A DNA stretch of 64,000 bases, from positions 1-64,000 of the forward strand of contig NZ_JACAFQ010000013.1 in assembly GCF_015354575.1 (NCBI RefSeq), read 5' to 3'. The notes beneath the pieces are model-generated. The model searched no databases. It worked only from the letters and a program-made list of their open reading frames with translations, and was not told the origin of the DNA. This document shows positions 53,333-62,913 of the stretch, in pieces (position 1 is the first letter of the stretch; each line of letters begins with the position of its first letter). The position numbers and the translations under genes were made by a program. This DNA comes from Pseudomonas sp. UFMG81. GTDB taxonomy: Bacteria > Pseudomonadota > Gammaproteobacteria > Pseudomonadales > Pseudomonadaceae.

Positions 53333-54238
53333 ATGCATATATTGCTGACCGGCGGTACCGGCCTGATTGGCCAACACCTTTGCCAGTTGTGGCGGGGCCA
53401 GGGCCATCGCCTGACGGTGTGGAGCCGCACGCCCCAGGATGTGCCGAAAAAATGCGGCAGCGGCGTGCGCGGCGTGGCCCGGCTGGAAGATATCGCCAAC
53501 GATGACCCGGTCGATGCGGTGGTCAACCTGGCAGGCGCCCCCATCGCCGATCGGCCCTGGACCGGTGCCCGGCGCACGTTGCTGTGGAACAGCCGGGTCA
53601 CCGTCACCGAGCAACTTCTGGCCTGGCTGGAAAGCCGTGAGCAGCGCCCGGAAGTACTGATTTCCGGCTCCGCCGTGGGTTGGTATGGCGATGGTGGCGA
53701 ACGCGAACTGACCGAGGCCTCGCAACCGGTGAAAGAAGATTTCGCCAGCCAGTTGTGCATTGCCTGGGAAGAAACCGCCCAGCGCGCCCAGACGCTGGGC
53801 ATCCGCGTGGTGCTGGTGCGCACCGGGTTGGTGCTGGCCAGCGACGGCGGCTTTTTGTCGCGCCTGCGCCTGCCGTTCAAGCTGGGGCTGGGCGGGCCTT
53901 TGGGTGACGGTCGGCAGTGGATGCCCTGGGTTCATATAGACGACCAGGTCGCCCTGATTGATTTTCTCTTGCAGCACAACGAGGCCAGCGGTCCCTATAA
54001 TGCCTGCGCCCCGGAGCCAGTACGCAACCGCGAGTTCGCCAGGCGTCTGGGCCGCACCCTGCATCGCCCGGCGTTCATGCCAATGCCGGCGTTGCTGCTC
54101 AAAGCCGGGCTGGGCGAGTTGTCCACCCTGCTGTTAGGTGGCCAGCGCGCGCGCCCGGTGCGCCTGCTGGCGGCGGGTTTCACGTTCCGCTTCAACGATT
54201 TGCAATCGGCGCTGGACAACCTGTCCAACCGCCTCTGA
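53333..54238 (+). CDS. TIGR01777-family NAD-dependent epimerase-like protein (YfcH)
   Basis: A 301-residue extended-SDR-fold protein. The N-terminal [16 protein letters not shown] (residues 2-17) binds the nucleotide. [15 protein letters not shown] and [11 protein letters not shown] are conserved TIGR01777 segments, and [17 protein letters not shown] is the C-terminal signature. Its biochemical role is not settled. hemH follows after 13 bp, so they are co-transcribed. A PplR-type operator lies upstream. Confidence 0.92.
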   Translation: MHILLTGGTGLIGQHLCQLWRGQGHRLTVWSRTPQDVPKKCGSGVRGVARLEDIANDDPVDAVVNLAGAPIADRPWTGARRTLLWNSRVTVTEQLLAWLESREQRPEVLISGSAVGWYGDGGERELTEASQPVKEDFASQLCIAWEETAQRAQTLGIRVVLVRTGLVLASDGGFLSRLRLPFKLGLGGPLGDGRQWMPWVHIDDQVALIDFLLQHNEASGPYNACAPEPVRNREFARRLGRTLHRPAFMPMPALLLKAGLGELSTLLLGGQRARPVRLLAAGFTFRFNDLQSALDNLSNRL

Positions 54239-54251
54239 CATAGGACGCTGC

Positions 54252-55265
54252 ATGACCGATCACGCTCTGCTGCTGGTCAACCTGGGCTCGCCGGCTTCCA
54301 CCTCGGTGGCCGACGTGCGCCGTTACCTCAACCAGTTTCTCATGGACCCGTACGTGATCGATCTGCCCTGGCCGGTACGACGCTTGCTGGTATCGCTGAT
54401 CCTGGTCAAGCGCCCGGAGCAGTCGGCGCACGCCTACGCCTCGATCTGGTGGGACGAGGGCTCGCCCCTGGTGGTGCTGACCCGACGCTTGCAACAGGCA
54501 ATGGCCGCCCACTGGCCCCATGGCCCGGTGGAGATTGCCATGCGTTATGGCCAGCCGGCCTTGCCCGAGGTACTTGAGCGCCTGGCTGCGCAGGGCGTGA
54601 CCAAGGTAACGCTGGCGCCACTTTATCCACAATTCGCCGACAGCACCGTGACCACGGTGGTGGAGCTGGCGAAGCAGACCATCGCCGAGCGCAAGCTTTC
54701 GCTGCAGACCCGTATCCTGCAGCCGTTCTATGACCACCCGGACTACATCGACGCCTTGGTGGCCAGCGCCCGGCCGCACCTGGAGCAGGGCTACGATCAC
54801 TTGCTGCTGAGCTTCCACGGCCTGCCCGAGCGCCACCTGAAGAAGCTCGACCCCACTGGCACCCATGATTTCCAGGCCGCCGATTGCTGCGCGGGCGCCA
54901 GCGCCGAGATGCGTGCGGTGTGCTATCGCGGCCAGTGCCTGGCCACGGCCAAGGCATTCGCGCAGAAGATGGGTATCCCGGACGGCAAGTGGTCGGTGTC
55001 GTTCCAGTCGCGCCTGGGGCGCGCCAAGTGGATCGAGCCCTACACCGAAACCCGGTTGGACGAGCTGGGCAAGGCGGGGGTGAAGAAGCTGCTGGTGATG
55101 TGCCCGGCGTTCGTCGCCGACTGCATCGAGACGCTGGAAGAGATCGGCATGCGGGGCAGCGAGCAGTTCGTCGAGGCGGGGGGAGAGGAGCTGGTGCTGG
55201 TGCCGTGCCTGAACGATCACCCAGAGTGGGTGAGGGTGTTGGCGGGGATGTGTGAAAAGGTCTGA
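54252..55265 (+). CDS. hemH: Ferrochelatase
   Basis: 337 residues from ATG 54252. It inserts Fe(II) into protoporphyrin IX, the last step of heme synthesis. The metal-site histidine lies in [18 protein letters not shown] (about 190), and the second-half glutamate in [17 protein letters not shown] (about 292). [18 protein letters not shown] carries cysteines. It is the second gene after the TIGR01777 gene and may therefore be light-inducible via the operator at 53191 (inference). Confidence 0.96.
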   Translation: MTDHALLLVNLGSPASTSVADVRRYLNQFLMDPYVIDLPWPVRRLLVSLILVKRPEQSAHAYASIWWDEGSPLVVLTRRLQQAMAAHWPHGPVEIAMRYGQPALPEVLERLAAQGVTKVTLAPLYPQFADSTVTTVVELAKQTIAERKLSLQTRILQPFYDHPDYIDALVASARPHLEQGYDHLLLSFHGLPERHLKKLDPTGTHDFQAADCCAGASAEMRAVCYRGQCLATAKAFAQKMGIPDGKWSVSFQSRLGRAKWIEPYTETRLDELGKAGVKKLLVMCPAFVADCIETLEEIGMRGSEQFVEAGGEELVLVPCLNDHPEWVRVLAGMCEKV

Positions 55266-55286
55266 TGGTTAGTTGACCTGTCCCGG

Positions 55287-55357
55287 CCTCTTCGCGGGCA
55301 AGCCCGCTCCCACAGGGTTCTCACTGAACCTGTGGGAGCGGGCTTGCCCGCGAAGAG
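55287..55357. repeat. Inverted REP pair between hemH and uraA
   Basis: Left arm 55287-55320 and right arm 55326-55357 are complements with a one-base bulge (CCTCTTCGCGGGCAAGCCCG... and the inverse). It sits between two convergent genes and is probably a bidirectional transcript end. Confidence 0.88.
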
Positions 55358-55379
55358 GTCAGATCAGGCTAGAGCCGGA

Positions 55380-56654
55380 TCAAGGCAACTGGTCATCCAG
55401 TGTCTTGTTCTTCCAGCCATCGTTGCCCGGCAGGATCAGGTTCAGGGCAATGGCCACCACGGCGCACAGGGCGATGCCCTTCAGGCCCCAGTCGTCCGGG
55501 CCGTCGCCGCTGCCGATCAGCACGCCGCCGATACCGAACACCAGCGTCACCGAGACGATCACCAGGTTACGCGCCTCGGCCAGGTCGATCTTGTGGCGGA
55601 TCATGGTGTTCATGCCCACCGCCGCGATCGAACCGAACAGCAGGCACAGGATGCCGCCCATCACCGGTACCGGGATGCTCTGCAACAGCGCGCCGAACTT
55701 GCCGATGAAGGCCAGGGTGATGGCGAAGATCGCCGCCCAGGTCATGATCTTCGGGTTGTAGTTCTTGGTCAGCATCACCGCGCCGGTCACTTCGGCGTAG
55801 GTGGTGTTGGGCGGGCCGCCGAACAGGCCGGCAGCAGTGGTCGCCAGGCCGTCACCCAGCAGGGTGCGGTGCAGGCCGGGTTTTTTCAGGTAGTCGCGCC
55901 CGGTCACGCTGCCCACTGCGATCACCCCGCCGATATGCTCGATCGCCGGTGCCAGGGCAACCGGAACGATGAACAGGATGGCTTGCCAGTTAAAAGCGGG
56001 TGCGGTGAAGTTGGGCAGTTCCAGCCACGGCGCGGCAGCGATCTTGGCGGTGTCGACCACGCCAAAGACGAACGACAGGGCAAAGCCCACCAGCACGCCG
56101 GCGATGATCGGCACCAGGCGGAAGATGCCCTTGCCGAACACCGCCACGATCAGCGTGGTCAGCAGCGCCGGCATGGAGATCAGCATCGCAGTCTTGTACG
56201 GCATCAGCGCCGCACCGTCGCTACCCTTGCCCATGGCCATGTTGGCGGCGATCGGCGCCATGGCAAGGCCGATGGAAATGATCACCGGGCCGATCACCAC
56301 CGGGGGCAGCATGCGGTCGATGAAACCGGTGCCCTTGATCTTCACCATCAGGCCCATGAAGGTGTAGACGAAGCCTGCGGCCATCACCCCGCCCATGGTC
56401 TCGGCCAGGCCGAACTGGCCCTTGGCGAGGATGATCGGGGTGATGAAGGCGAAGCTCGATGCCAGGAACACCGGGACCTGCCGGCCGGTCACCAGCTGGA
56501 ACAGCAGGGTGCCGATGCCGGCGGTGAACAGCGCCACGTTAGGATCGAGGCCGGTGATCAGCGGCATCAGCACCAGCGCGCCGAATGCCACGAAGAGCAT
56601 CTGCGCGCCCGAGACGACCTGGCGCCAGAGCGGGTCGTTGAAGCCGTCCTGCAT
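55380..56654 (-). CDS. uraA: Uracil:proton symporter (NCS2 family)
   Basis: A 424-residue, 14-segment inner-membrane permease. The NCS2 pattern GGPPNTTYAEVTGAVMLTKNYNP (about 278-300) and the N-terminal VSGAQMLFVAFGALVLMP are typical of UraA/RutG. It imports uracil for salvage. Its start lies 2 bp after the upp stop, so both are one operon that works together: uptake, then PRPP-dependent conversion to UMP. Confidence 0.93.
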   Translation of the reverse strand: MQDGFNDPLWRQVVSGAQMLFVAFGALVLMPLITGLDPNVALFTAGIGTLLFQLVTGRQVPVFLASSFAFITPIILAKGQFGLAETMGGVMAAGFVYTFMGLMVKIKGTGFIDRMLPPVVIGPVIISIGLAMAPIAANMAMGKGSDGAALMPYKTAMLISMPALLTTLIVAVFGKGIFRLVPIIAGVLVGFALSFVFGVVDTAKIAAAPWLELPNFTAPAFNWQAILFIVPVALAPAIEHIGGVIAVGSVTGRDYLKKPGLHRTLLGDGLATTAAGLFGGPPNTTYAEVTGAVMLTKNYNPKIMTWAAIFAITLAFIGKFGALLQSIPVPVMGGILCLLFGSIAAVGMNTMIRHKIDLAEARNLVIVSVTLVFGIGGVLIGSGDGPDDWGLKGIALCAVVAIALNLILPGNDGWKNKTLDDQLP

Positions 56655-56656
56655 GG

Positions 56657-57295
56657 TCAGGCGTCCTTCTGCTTGGTGCCGAAGATCTTGTCACCGGCGT
56701 CGCCCAGGCCGGGGACGATATAGCCGTGTTCGTTCAGGCGCTGGTCGATCGAGGCGGTGTAGATCTGCACGTCAGGGTGGGCTTTTTCCACCACCTCGAT
56801 GCCTTCGGGCGCAGCCACCAGCACCATGGCGCGGATCTCTTTGCAGCCGGCCTTCTTCAGCAGGTCGATGGTGGCGACCATCGAGCCGCCGGTGGCCAGC
56901 ATCGGGTCGATGATCAGCGCCAGGCGCTGGTTGATGTCCGGCGCGAGCTTTTCCAGGTAGGTGTGCGCTTCGAGGGTTTCCTCGTTGCGGGCGACACCCA
57001 CGGCGCTGACCTTGGCGCCCGGGATCAGGCTGAGCACGCCGTCGAGCATGCCGATGCCGGCGCGCAGGATCGGCACGACGGTGATCTTCTTGCCGGCGAT
57101 TTTCTCGACCTGCACCTTGCCGCACCAGCCGTCGATCTCGTAGGTTTCGAGCGGCAGGTCCTGGGTGGCTTCATAGGTCAGCAGGGCACCGACTTCCTGG
57201 GCGAGTTCGCGAAAATTCTTGGTGCTGATGTCGGCACGGCGCATGAGGCCGAGCTTATGGCGGATCAGCGGATGGCGGATCTCACGAGTAGGCAT
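56657..57295 (-). CDS. upp: Uracil phosphoribosyltransferase
   Basis: A 212-residue enzyme making UMP from uracil and PRPP. The uracil/PRPP motifs include [26 protein letters not shown] (about 126-151) and the C-terminal [15 protein letters not shown] (about 193-207). Its PRPP comes from prs, elsewhere in the window. It is first in the upp-uraA operon. Confidence 0.97.
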   Translation of the reverse strand: MPTREIRHPLIRHKLGLMRRADISTKNFRELAQEVGALLTYEATQDLPLETYEIDGWCGKVQVEKIAGKKITVVPILRAGIGMLDGVLSLIPGAKVSAVGVARNEETLEAHTYLEKLAPDINQRLALIIDPMLATGGSMVATIDLLKKAGCKEIRAMVLVAAPEGIEVVEKAHPDVQIYTASIDQRLNEHGYIVPGLGDAGDKIFGTKQKDA

Positions 57296-57459
57296 GGGGG
57301 AGGGCTCCGGGAGGCGGGCAAAAAAACCGCGCTAGATTAATCTATTCAGTCCTGACTGTCGTGCGGTCATTGTGCACGTTAGTCCATAAAGGCTTGATCT
57401 GGGACGAGCGGATGCGTACCTTTGCCCGCTTTTCCAAAATGCACCCCCTGGAGCGCGCC

Positions 57460-58017
57460 ATGTCCGCCGATCTCGAGCACATCCGTCAAGTGATGCACGA
57501 GGCTGATTGCCTGTACAACGAAGCCGAGGTCGAGGCGGCCATTGCCGACGTCGGCAAACGCATCTGCGCCGACCTGCACGACAAGAACCCGGTGGTTTTC
57601 TGCGTGATGAACGGCGGCCTGATCTTCGCCGGCAAGCTGCTCACCCACCTGCAGTTCCCGCTGGAAGTCTCGTACCTGCATGCCACCCGCTACCGCAACC
57701 AGACCAGCGGTGGTGAACTGTTCTGGAAGGCCAAGCCGGAAGTTTCGTTCATCGACCGCGACGTGCTGATCGTCGATGACATCCTCGATGAAGGCCACAC
57801 CCTCAGCGCCATCATCGAGTTCTGCAAGCACGCCGGCGCCCGCGCGGTGCACACCGCCGTGCTGATCGACAAGGACCATGACCGCAAGGCCAGCCCGGAC
57901 CTGAAGGCCAGCTACTTCGGCCTGCCCTGCGTCGACCGCTACATCTTCGGCTACGGCATGGACTACAAGGGCTACTGGCGCAACGCCAACGGCATCTTTG
58001 CCGTCAAAGGCATGTAA
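57460..58017 (+). CDS. hpt: Hypoxanthine-guanine phosphoribosyltransferase
   Basis: 185 residues from ATG 57460 (CTGGAG upstream). The PRPP-binding loop DVLIVDDILDEGHTL (about 103-117) holds the acidic pair, and FCVMNGGLIFAGKLL (about 47-61) is the early nucleotide loop. It salvages hypoxanthine and guanine. It is divergent from upp, so purine and pyrimidine salvage genes are neighbours. Confidence 0.93.
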   Translation: MSADLEHIRQVMHEADCLYNEAEVEAAIADVGKRICADLHDKNPVVFCVMNGGLIFAGKLLTHLQFPLEVSYLHATRYRNQTSGGELFWKAKPEVSFIDRDVLIVDDILDEGHTLSAIIEFCKHAGARAVHTAVLIDKDHDRKASPDLKASYFGLPCVDRYIFGYGMDYKGYWRNANGIFAVKGM

Positions 58018-58093
58018 CCCTCGCGGGGCTACGGCCCCGCTACCTCACCTCGTTGTGCATGCTAGAGTGCCGCTTCAAGCCAAGGAGCCTCAC

Positions 58094-58564
58094 ATGCGTG
58101 CGATCGTCCCCTTCCTGCTGGCGCTGAGCCTGCCGCTCTCAGCCGCCCCGCTGCACAGCCAGTTCCTGCCGCCCGACGACCTCGCCCTGCGCCAGGAAGC
58201 GCCGACCACCCAGCAACTGTTGCAGGTCACCGACTACACGGTGGTAGTGGGTACCCAGCGCCAGTCCGACCAGCAACCGATCCCGATCACTGCGTCGCTG
58301 CAGATGCGCCTGAAGGGCAAGCCGTTGAGCAAGGGGGCGAGCATCGGTCAGGTGCTGCTCAACTTCGATGGCGAGGGGGGCAAGAGCCTGAAGAAGCCCG
58401 TCTACGATGAAAAGTCCCGCACCCTGACCCTCAACTACCCGATGGCCGACTACCGGGTGATCATGGACCTGCTGCGCAACGAGACCGTGTACGTGCAGTT
58501 CCTCACCTACGCCAACGGCCATGTCTGGGCCGACCTGCATACCGGCACCGTACGTACGCGTTGA
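58094..58564 (+). CDS. Conserved secreted protein of unknown function
   Basis: 156 residues with a signal peptide (MRAIVPFLLALSLPLSAAPL). The mature protein is predicted beta-rich, with no known motif. The start at ATG 58094 is preceded by AAGGAG. It follows hpt by 76 bp and precedes a small conserved gene by 70 bp. I recognise no family. Confidence 0.82.
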   Translation: MRAIVPFLLALSLPLSAAPLHSQFLPPDDLALRQEAPTTQQLLQVTDYTVVVGTQRQSDQQPIPITASLQMRLKGKPLSKGASIGQVLLNFDGEGGKSLKKPVYDEKSRTLTLNYPMADYRVIMDLLRNETVYVQFLTYANGHVWADLHTGTVRTR

Positions 58565-58634
58565 GGCCGGCCGGTTCCGGGGGGTACACTGCCGGCCTTC
58601 GAAAATGTCCTTGATGGTCCAGTTGGAGCCGGCG

Positions 58635-58925
58635 ATGCGTAAAGACAAGAAACAGGTGATTGGTGACGAGATCAGCGACGACTACATCAAGAGCTTCCTG
58701 CAGTTCGAGCCGGCCGATGGCCTGACGTCGCCGTCGCACCACAAGCTGATCAAGGGCTACCGTGGCCTGCGCGTCGATGACTTCGAGCGCTATGTCGGCT
58801 TCTTCGTCGAGGCCGGTTACGACCTCGATGGCAAGGACGAGCACGGCAAGACCTTCGTCGAAGTGATCGCCGACCAGCGCAATGCGCCGGAGTACATCGA
58901 GATCATCGACAACGCCCGGGGCTGA
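58635..58925 (+). CDS. Conserved small protein (PA4642-like family)
   Basis: A 96-residue acidic cytoplasmic protein beginning MRKDKKQVIGDEISDDYIKS and ending IEIIDNARG. No catalytic motif is apparent. The family is widespread in Pseudomonas and has no assigned function. TTGGAG precedes the ATG at a suitable distance. Confidence 0.85.
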   Translation: MRKDKKQVIGDEISDDYIKSFLQFEPADGLTSPSHHKLIKGYRGLRVDDFERYVGFFVEAGYDLDGKDEHGKTFVEVIADQRNAPEYIEIIDNARG

Positions 58926-58927
58926 TG

Positions 58928-59010
58928 GCGGCGAACCGCAGCTCCCACAGGGTGAGCGCATAGCTTGGGCTGATGCGGTCGGTGTGGGAGCCGGCTTGCC
59001 GGCGATGAAG
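58928..59010. repeat. REP units
   Basis: A reverse GTGGGAGC-type unit at about 58928-58951 (GCGAACCGCAGCTCCCAC) and a forward GTGTGGGAGCCGGCTTGCCGGCGA unit at about 58982-59005 face each other. Confidence 0.7.
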
Positions 59011-59033
59011 GCGACGCGGTCCTGGTTGCAGGC

Positions 59034-59064
59034 ACAAAAAAACGCCCCGAGGGGCGTTTTTTCG
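59034..59064. terminator. Bidirectional terminator after mqo
   Basis: A 11-bp stem (AAAAAACGCCC with GGGCGTTTTTT) and a CGAG loop at 59037-59062. It ends the mqo transcript (minus) and any plus-strand read-through from 58925. Confidence 0.9.
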
Positions 59065-59075
59065 TTGCGGCCGGA

Positions 59076-60581
59076 TCAGGCGTAGTGCTTGGCTGGGCTG
59101 TCTTGCGCCAGGTCCAGCGCCACGTCGTTGTCGGCGCTGATCTTGTGGTACAGGGCGGCATCGGTCGCCAGGACCTTCTCGCGGGCCGGGAAGATCTCCT
59201 TGAGCTTGGCAGCCCAGGCACCCTTGGCCTGCTCGGGGAAGCAGCGCTCGATCAGCTCGAGCATGATCGACACGGTCACCGAAGCGCCCGGCGATGCGCC
59301 GAGCAGTGCAGCCAGGCTGCCGTCCTGGGCCGAAACCAACTCGGTGCCGAACTGCAGCACGCCGCCTTTCTTCGGGTCTTTCTTGATGATCTGCACCCGC
59401 TGGCCGGCCACTTCCAGGCGCCAGTCCTCGGCTTTCGCCTCGGGGTAGAAGCGACGCAGGGCTTCCAGGCGCTGCTCCATCGACTGCATCACTTCGCTGA
59501 CCAGGTACTTGGTCAGGTCCATGTTGTCGCGCGCCACCGCCAGCATCGGGCCGATGTTGCCCATGCGCACCGACAGCGGCAGGTCCATCAACGAGCCGTG
59601 CTTGAGGAACTTGGTGGTGAAGCCGGCATAGGGGCCGAACAGTAGCGACGTGTTGCCATCGACCACGCGGGTGTCCAGGTGCGGCACCGACATCGGTGGC
59701 GCGCCGACCGCAGCCTGGCTGTAGACCTTGGCCTGGTGCTGCTTGACGATTTCCGGGTTGTCGCAACGCAGCCACTGGCCGCTGACCGGGAAGCCACCGA
59801 AGCCTTTGCTTTCCGGGATGCCGGAGGCCTGCAGCAGCGGCAGTGCGGCACCGCCGGCGCCGAGGAAGACGAAGCGGGCGTCGACTTCACGGCTGCCGCC
59901 GCTGTTGACGTCCTTGATGCTCACGGTCCAGCCGCTGCCGTTGCGGCGCAGGCCGACGACCTTCTTGCTGTACTTGACCTGGGTGTCCGGGCTGTTGCCC
60001 AGCAGCTTGAGCAGTTTGTTGGTCAGGGCGCCGAAGTTGACGTCGGTGCCCTTGAGCACGCGGGTGGCGGCGATGCGCTGGTCGGCCGGGCGGCCCGGCA
60101 TCATCAGCGGCATCCATTCTTCCATCACGGCCTTGTCTTCGGTGTACTCCATCTCCGTGAAGGCGTGGTGCTGCTTGAGCAGCTCGAAGCGCTTCTTGAG
60201 GAAGTCGATACCCTTGTCACCCTCGACGTAGCTCAGGTGCGGAACCGGGTTGATGAAGGCCCGCGGCGAGCCGAAGTTGCCCTTCTTGCTCAGGTAGGCC
60301 CAGAACTGGCGCGAAACCTCGAACTGGGTGTTGATGTGCACGGCTTTCTTGATGTCGATGCTGCCATCGGCGGCCTGCGGGGTGTAATTCAGCTCGCACA
60401 GGCCGGCATGGCCGGTACCGGCGTTGTTCCAGGGGTTGGAACTCTCCGCGGCTCCGGAGTCCATCGCCTCGACGACCTCAAGCTTCAGGGTCGGGTCAAG
60501 CTCCTTGAGCAGTACGGCCAGGGTGGCACTCATGATGCCCGCGCCTACCAGTACCACATCAACCGATTCGTTCTGCGCCAT
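59076..60581 (-). CDS. mqo: Malate:quinone oxidoreductase
   Basis: A 501-residue FAD-dependent peripheral membrane enzyme that oxidises malate to oxaloacetate with reduction of quinone, replacing or supporting malate dehydrogenase in the TCA cycle. The FAD motif [17 protein letters not shown] (about residues 10-26) and the [20 protein letters not shown] segment (about 50-68) are characteristic. Length is normal. It has its own terminator and a long upstream gap. Confidence 0.96.
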   Translation of the reverse strand: MAQNESVDVVLVGAGIMSATLAVLLKELDPTLKLEVVEAMDSGAAESSNPWNNAGTGHAGLCELNYTPQAADGSIDIKKAVHINTQFEVSRQFWAYLSKKGNFGSPRAFINPVPHLSYVEGDKGIDFLKKRFELLKQHHAFTEMEYTEDKAVMEEWMPLMMPGRPADQRIAATRVLKGTDVNFGALTNKLLKLLGNSPDTQVKYSKKVVGLRRNGSGWTVSIKDVNSGGSREVDARFVFLGAGGAALPLLQASGIPESKGFGGFPVSGQWLRCDNPEIVKQHQAKVYSQAAVGAPPMSVPHLDTRVVDGNTSLLFGPYAGFTTKFLKHGSLMDLPLSVRMGNIGPMLAVARDNMDLTKYLVSEVMQSMEQRLEALRRFYPEAKAEDWRLEVAGQRVQIIKKDPKKGGVLQFGTELVSAQDGSLAALLGASPGASVTVSIMLELIERCFPEQAKGAWAAKLKEIFPAREKVLATDAALYHKISADNDVALDLAQDSPAKHYA

Positions 60582-61187
60582 TTAACGCGTCTCCACAATC
60601 TACAGCTACCTAATTGACAGCACAGGATCCCTGGGTTCGCCAGGATCGCCATGTCCGACTCTTCGCAGTTCTTGCAACTTCAGCGGACACTGCCAACCAG
60701 TCTTGGGTGTTCAGGTATTGAACGCCGTTTGCCACGGGTGCGGCAATGCGACTTATGGTCAAGTGATCCGTCATGCGTTACGGGCCGGCCTCAGGCTCCC
60801 ATCCAGGATGAGCGCTTGTGCCGTCTGCGCAGGGCTGTTTGTGAAAGATCTGCCGCTTTTACACATGCCAGACTGTTCATTGCTCGCCACACTCTCGTGA
60901 AGTTGTGAAAAACCGTTTTTTCACGCTCTTTTGGAGACGTGAACCTCAAAAGTGGACTGCACGATGGCAACCCGCAGGTTCATGCGCAGCAGAAGGCCGG
61001 GAACAGCAGGCACGACAGCCAATGCAAGACCTGAGTGGAAGGCTCTCTGTGGGCGAAGCGTCGAGGGTGCCGGGGTCAATCGGCGAATGCGGGGCCCGAT
61101 CAGGAGACGTCCTTATAATCGGGGGCAGATTATAGCGAGGTCGCGGGCAGAAAGGTCGTTCTAATTGGGTTTTTATTGCAGCGTTTG
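60582..61187. other. 606-bp region upstream of mqo
   Basis: No gene I can support with confidence. A 65-codon plus-strand frame (60703-60900, TTG start) carries two CxxC pairs (CHGCG and CAVC), but its codon use is poor for this genome. A weak AT-rich hairpin GTGAAAAA/TTTTTCAC lies at 60905-60924. Divergent -10-like boxes are at 61114-61134. Confidence 0.45.
61114..61134. promoter_or_regulatory. Possible divergent promoters (paired TATAAT boxes)
   Basis: TATAATC (61114-61120) and GATTATA (61128-61134) are inverted around seven bases, giving a TATAAT on each strand. No convincing -35 was found at 17 bp. The minus-strand box would drive a leader of more than 500 nt towards mqo. Confidence 0.3.
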
Positions 61188-61421
61188 TCAGGCAGGCAGG
61201 GTGCGTTGCTGCCAGTGGCGCGTTGCACGGTTGCAAACCCGGGCGCTGGCGGGCAGCGTCCGCCCCAGCCAGGCCAGGTTCGCTTCGCTGACCTGTACCC
61301 AGGCATCGCTGGTTGGCGCGAGGCTGGACTGTTTGAAACCCAGGCAGGTGCCATCGTGGTCCAGGCGTGCGTAGGTGAGGTGGCGCGGGCGTCGGAAAAG
61401 CAGGGTCCAGAGCGAAGCCAT
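61188..61421 (-). CDS. Conserved small protein of unknown function
   Basis: 77 residues, MASLWTLLFRRPRHLTYARLD onward, with AGGA before the ATG at 61421. Composition and codon use look coding, and I recall similar 70-80-residue proteins in other Pseudomonas. There is no domain or motif. It is basic and Trp-rich, with no signal peptide. It is divergent from the YajG lipoprotein gene. Confidence 0.72.
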   Translation of the reverse strand: MASLWTLLFRRPRHLTYARLDHDGTCLGFKQSSLAPTSDAWVQVSEANLAWLGRTLPASARVCNRATRHWQQRTLPA

Positions 61422-61565
61422 GGCGGTTGGTCCTGTCGAGTCGGGCTGACGCAAGAGTAACGGCGGGGGCATGAAACCATTGTGACAGGCGGGGCAAGCC
61501 GATGACTGGCCCGTGGCGCGCTGGGTATACTGTGCGCCTTTGCCGCATTTTCTGGAGAAACGCGC

Positions 61566-62150
61566 ATGTTGCAACGTCTGGTGGTCGGTGTGTTCGTGGT
61601 GGCCAGCCTGAGCCTGGCCGGTTGTGCCCACAGCCCGCAGCAACTCAGCCCCCAACCCAAGCTCACCCAACAACTCGCGCCGGTCGGCCACGGCCAGCCG
61701 GTGGTGGTCAAGGTGGTCGACGGCCGTGCCTCGCAATCACTGGGTACCCGCGGCGGCATGTACCCCGAAACCAGCACCATCACCGTCAGCGGCAATGACG
61801 TGGTGCCCAAGCTGCAGGCCCAGGCGGAAGCCGCGGTACGCCTGCTCGGCTTCACCCCGACGCCGAATGCCTCCAACGCCCCACAGCTGACCGTGACCCT
61901 GGCCGAACTCAAGTACCAGTCGCCCAAGGACAAGATGTACGTGACCGAGGCCACTATCGGCGCCACCTTCCGCGCCGACGTGGCCAACGCCAACCGCCGC
62001 TACAGCGGTCGTTACGGTGCCTCGCTGGACCAGCGCTTCGGCATGGCGCCGAACCAGGAAACCAACACCAAGCTGGTGAGCGACGTGCTCAGCGACGCCC
62101 TGACCCGCCTGTTCAAGGACCCGACCATCGGTCAGGTGCTGGGCGAGTAA
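61566..62150 (+). CDS. yajG: YajG-family outer-membrane lipoprotein
   Basis: A 194-residue lipoprotein with the lipobox SLAGC (Cys at 20). The mature part follows the YajG pattern (VVVKVVDGRASQSLGTRGG, about 46-64, and a C-terminal LVSDVLSDALTRLFKDPTI). Its role is not known. ATG 61566 follows GGAGAAACGCGC. A strong terminator ends the single-gene transcript. Confidence 0.9.
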   Translation: MLQRLVVGVFVVASLSLAGCAHSPQQLSPQPKLTQQLAPVGHGQPVVVKVVDGRASQSLGTRGGMYPETSTITVSGNDVVPKLQAQAEAAVRLLGFTPTPNASNAPQLTVTLAELKYQSPKDKMYVTEATIGATFRADVANANRRYSGRYGASLDQRFGMAPNQETNTKLVSDVLSDALTRLFKDPTIGQVLGE

Positions 62151-62163
62151 GGCGTTTGTGATG

Positions 62164-62191
62164 AAAAAGCCCGCAGACTGCGGGCTTTTTT
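62164..62191 (+). terminator. Rho-independent terminator after yajG
   Basis: A 12-bp stem AAAAAGCCCGCA (62164-62175) with TGCGGGCTTTTT (62179-62190) and a GAC loop, followed by T. Confidence 0.92.
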
Positions 62192-62234
62192 GTGGCTGTT
62201 TTAGCGGGTTTACCCGCGAAGCAGGCGACGCAGC

Positions 62235-62441
62235 TCAGGCGGCTTCGACGTGGAAGTCCAGCAGGCTGATGCCGGTCTGCAAATCGACCTCTGGCAAGTC
62301 TTGATGGACGTGCCCACCCAGCGCGCAATAGACCAGCCACTGGCGGTCCTGGACATTGATGGCAAAACCGTCGATCAGCGCCTGCTGTTCGTCGCTGGCG
62401 GCCACGAGATAGAGGCGGTCCTGGTTTTCGGCGTGCAGCAT
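62235..62441 (-). CDS. Conserved small protein of unknown function
   Basis: A 68-residue protein starting MLHAENQDRLYLVAASDEQQ at ATG 62441, with GGAG six bases upstream; longer upstream frames are out of character. It is predicted mostly beta with no motif. I recall similar short proteins in Pseudomonas with no assigned role. Confidence 0.72.
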   Translation of the reverse strand: MLHAENQDRLYLVAASDEQQALIDGFAINVQDRQWLVYCALGGHVHQDLPEVDLQTGISLLDFHVEAA

Positions 62442-62601
62442 GACAAGCTCCGGTTCGGTTGAAGGCCGACAGGGTGGCCTGTCCTGATGACGAACGTATG
62501 ACAGATGAAATTTAGCGGCAGCTGGTCGCAAAGTCCGGGCGCAGGCGGCGTGCTTGGGTAGAATGCCGGGCTTTGCCGTTTGTGATACCGAGGTTCGCGC
62601 A

Positions 62602-62862
62602 ATGTCGTTGCAAGTGCTCTGGAGCTTCCTGGCCGCCCATCCGGGCAAGCTCGTCAACCTGCTGGCCCTGCTCATCACCTGCCCAGGCGGGTTGCTGCTG
62701 CAGAGCGCCCGGCGTCGCGCCAGCATGGCCCGCGAAAGCCTGGCGGTGGACGAGGGGTTGGTGGATGCCTTCGACCTGCGTGTGCCGCGCTACTACTACA
62801 TCCTCGGCTTCTCGTGCCTGGCCATGGCACTGCTGCTGTCCTGGTTCAGCACCTGGATCTGA
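62602..62862 (+). CDS. Small membrane protein of unknown function
   Basis: An 86-residue protein with two hydrophobic segments (about 13-32 and 66-84), starting at ATG 62602 (SLQVLWSFLAAHPGKLV). No motif is recognised. A GTA-type REP (GAAGCCAGCAAGGCTGGCTC, about 62879-62899) follows it before the acyltransferase gene. Confidence 0.75.
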   Translation: MSLQVLWSFLAAHPGKLVNLLALLITCPGGLLLQSARRRASMARESLAVDEGLVDAFDLRVPRYYYILGFSCLAMALLLSWFSTWI

Positions 62863-62913
62863 TCGCGATCTCCCTGTAGAAGCCAGCAAGGCTGGCTCCT
62901 GCAAGGAGACGGC

